Assembly: GCA_964475955.1 (NCBI GenBank)
Contig: CAYYZY010000290.1
Span: 1-7,209, forward strand
DNA: 7,209 bases
Direction: 5' to 3'
From: DATKZH01 sp964475955
GTDB lineage: Bacteria > Planctomycetota > Planctomycetia > Pirellulales > Thermoguttaceae
A program made the translations under genes and the position numbers. The notes under the pieces were generated by a model. It was not told the DNA's origin, did no database searches, and was given only the letters and a program-made list of their open reading frames with translations. Shown piece after piece: positions 5,639 through 7,209 of this stretch. Positions within the stretch are counted from its first letter, which is position 1; each line of letters starts with the position of its first letter.

Positions 5639-7209
5639 GTTGCCGGGGTCGCTTCGTCGCTTGCGGCCTCGCGTTCGCGCAGCCGCTGGAGGGCGCGGCG
5701 GTAGTCGATCGGCATCACCTTGACGAACTTGCCGGCGGTTTCGGGCCAGGCGTCGAGGATGCGCCGGGCCTGGCGGCTGCCGGTCCAACGTTCGTGCCGG
5801 GTAATGAGGTCGTGCAGGAGCTGCTGGTCTTCGGGATGCCACAGCGACTCCAGCTCGACCATGTCGAGGTTGGCGAGCGTGTCGAACAGTTGGTGTTCGT
5901 CGAGCACGTAGGCGATGCCGCCGCTCATGCCGGCGGCGAAATTCCGCCCGGTTTGACCCAGCACGACGACCACGCCGCCTGTCATGTATTCGCACCCATG
6001 GTCGCCGAGTCCCTCGACGACGGCCGTGGCCCCGCTGTTTCGCACGGCGAACCGCTCGCCCGCCAGGCCGCCGGCAAACACCTCGCCGGCCGTGGCGCCG
6101 TAAAGCACCGTGTTGCCGACGATCACGTTCTCCTTGGGATCGAAGGGCGCCCCGGGCGGCGGCTTGACCACGATGCGGCCGCCGGAGAGGCCCTTTCCCA
6201 GGTAGTCGTTGGCGTCGCCGACCAGTTGCAGCGTGACGCCCGGGGCCAGGAACGCGCCGAAGCTCTGCCCGGCCGAGCCGGTGAAGGTGACGTCGATCGT
6301 TCCGTCGGGCAGTCCCTCGGGGCCGTGCCGCGTGACGATGCGGTTGCTGAGCGTGGCCCCCACCGTGCGGTGCACGTTGCGGATGGGAAGCTCCAGCGCC
6401 GCGGGCCGCTTCGTTTCGAGGCAGTCGCCGAGCCGGCGGAGGATCTCGTCGTCGAGGTGTCCCTCGCGCGAGTTGGCCTGCGCCCGCACGCAGCGGAGCG
6501 CGCAACCGTTGGCCGGCCGGGGCGGGGCGAGCACGGCCGAGAAATCGAGGCCCTTCGCCTTCCAGTGCTCGATCGCCTTGCGGCAGTCGAGGCGGTCGAC
6601 CCGGCCGACCATCTCGTCGACGGTGCGGAAGCCCAGGTCGGCCATCACCTGCCGCATCTCCCCGGCCACGAACGTCAGGTAGCGAACCAGGAACTCGGCC
6701 TTGCCGGCGAAACGGCCGCGGAGCCGGGCGTCCTGGGTCGCGATGCCGACCGGGCAGGTGCCCAGGTGGCACTTGCGCATCAGCAGGCAGCCGAGCGAAA
6801 CCAGCGCGGCGGTGCCGAAGCCGAACCGCTCGGCACCGAGAAGCGCGGCGATGACGACGTCGCGGCCGGTCTTCAGTTGGCCGTCGGCCTGGACGAGGAT
6901 CCGGTCGCGGAGGCCGTTGCGCACCAGCGTCTGCTGCGTTTCGGCCAGCCCGATTTCCCAGGGGACACCCGCGTGCTTGATCGAGGAGAGGGGGCTCGCG
7001 CCGGTGCCGCCGTCGTGTCCGCTGATGAGCACTTCGTCGGCGTTCCCCTTGGCCACGCCCGCGGCCACCGTGCCGACGCCCACCTCGGCGACGAGCTTCA
7101 CGGAGACCTTCACGCCCGGGTTGGCGCACTTCAGGTCGTAGATCAGTTGGGCCAGGTCCTCGATCGAGTAGATGTCGTGGTGCGGCGGGGGCGAGATCAG
7201 CGACACGCC
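5617..7209 (-). CDS. gltB: Glutamate synthase large subunit, C-terminal part (5' end outside window)
   Basis: The frame is open to the right edge, so 530 C-terminal residues of a protein usually near 1500 aa are visible. Residue numbers here count from the window edge. The visible part starts inside the FMN-binding synthase domain (SLISPPPHHDIYS, then GHDGGTGASPLSS at 64-76). The [3Fe-4S] cluster cysteines follow the C-x5-C-x4-C pattern at 141, 147 and 152, in a context matching GltB (RKCHLGTCPVGIATQ). The C-terminal GXGXG beta-helix domain spans about 260-480, with repeated glycine-rich turns such as GSAGQSFGAF and YLGKGLSGGRIVV. The ending KFVKVMPIDYRRAL is typical of the family. The glutaminase domain that releases ammonia is outside the window. 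A 594-residue open frame on the same strand in another register is a GC-rich shadow. Confidence 0.97.
   Translation of the reverse strand, partial: GVSLISPPPHHDIYSIEDLAQLIYDLKCANPGVKVSVKLVAEVGVGTVAAGVAKGNADEVLISGHDGGTGASPLSSIKHAGVPWEIGLAETQQTLVRNGLRDRILVQADGQLKTGRDVVIAALLGAERFGFGTAALVSLGCLLMRKCHLGTCPVGIATQDARLRGRFAGKAEFLVRYLTFVAGEMRQVMADLGFRTVDEMVGRVDRLDCRKAIEHWKAKGLDFSAVLAPPRPANGCALRCVRAQANSREGHLDDEILRRLGDCLETKRPAALELPIRNVHRTVGATLSNRIVTRHGPEGLPDGTIDVTFTGSAGQSFGAFLAPGVTLQLVGDANDYLGKGLSGGRIVVKPPPGAPFDPKENVIVGNTVLYGATAGEVFAGGLAGERFAVRNSGATAVVEGLGDHGCEYMTGGVVVVLGQTGRNFAAGMSGGIAYVLDEHQLFDTLANLDMVELESLWHPEDQQLLHDLITRHERWTGSRQARRILDAWPETAGKFVKVMPIDYRRALQRLREREAASDEATPATEEVFHG

Noticed and set aside
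4245..5723. 492-aa plus-strand frame opposite gltD
   Set aside because: It is entirely antisense to a gltD gene with complete FAD, NADPH and iron-sulfur motifs, and it is rich in His/Asp/Arg/Val/Leu without motifs.
5345..7129. 594-aa minus-strand frame overlapping gltB and gltD in another register
   Set aside because: It is extremely Arg/Pro/Gly/Ala-rich, a frame-shifted reading of gltB and the gltD start. The correct frame gives textbook GltB sequence.

Overview
The window is high-GC bacterial DNA with five complete genes and one gene cut by the right edge. The best fit is a planctomycete (Planctomycetota). The main clue is a Tat-exported Gfo/Idh/MocA-type oxidoreductase ending in an 'SYRSPYVIPE'-like tail, a protein type that planctomycetes carry in many copies. 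A structured intergenic repeat and large spurious ORFs antisense to GC-rich genes fit the same picture. This assignment is inferred from protein style and was not tested by a search.

Layout. Positions 1-49 hold a tandem heptamer repeat (CTCCCNN, seven copies to the window edge) that runs into the stop codon of the first gene. Minus strand 1439-48 encodes the secreted Gfo/Idh/MocA oxidoreductase. A divergent intergenic region of 426 bases (1440-1865) follows, with three short perfect inverted repeats and a perfect TATAAT box. Plus strand 1866-3976 carries three consecutive AIM24/TIGR00266-family paralogs (218, 227 and 222 aa). With the chosen starts they align without gaps from Met1 to the shared EAGAM motif at residues 27-31. 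A convergent intergenic stretch (3977-4193) carries a stem-loop and a three-hairpin repeat. Minus strand 5624-4194 is gltD (small subunit of NADPH glutamate synthase), and minus strand 7209-5617 is the C-terminal part of gltB (large subunit). gltB overlaps the gltD start by 8 nt.

How the genes work together. gltB and gltD form a classic translationally coupled pair for ammonium assimilation: GltB makes glutamate from glutamine and 2-oxoglutarate, and GltD feeds electrons from NADPH. The three AIM24 genes look like one operon whose products may act together. The family has no established bacterial function, so the triplet is the least understood part of the window. The oxidoreductase stands alone and is probably involved in periplasmic sugar or sugar-derivative chemistry. 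No CRISPR array, tRNA, rRNA, insertion sequence or prophage gene was seen.
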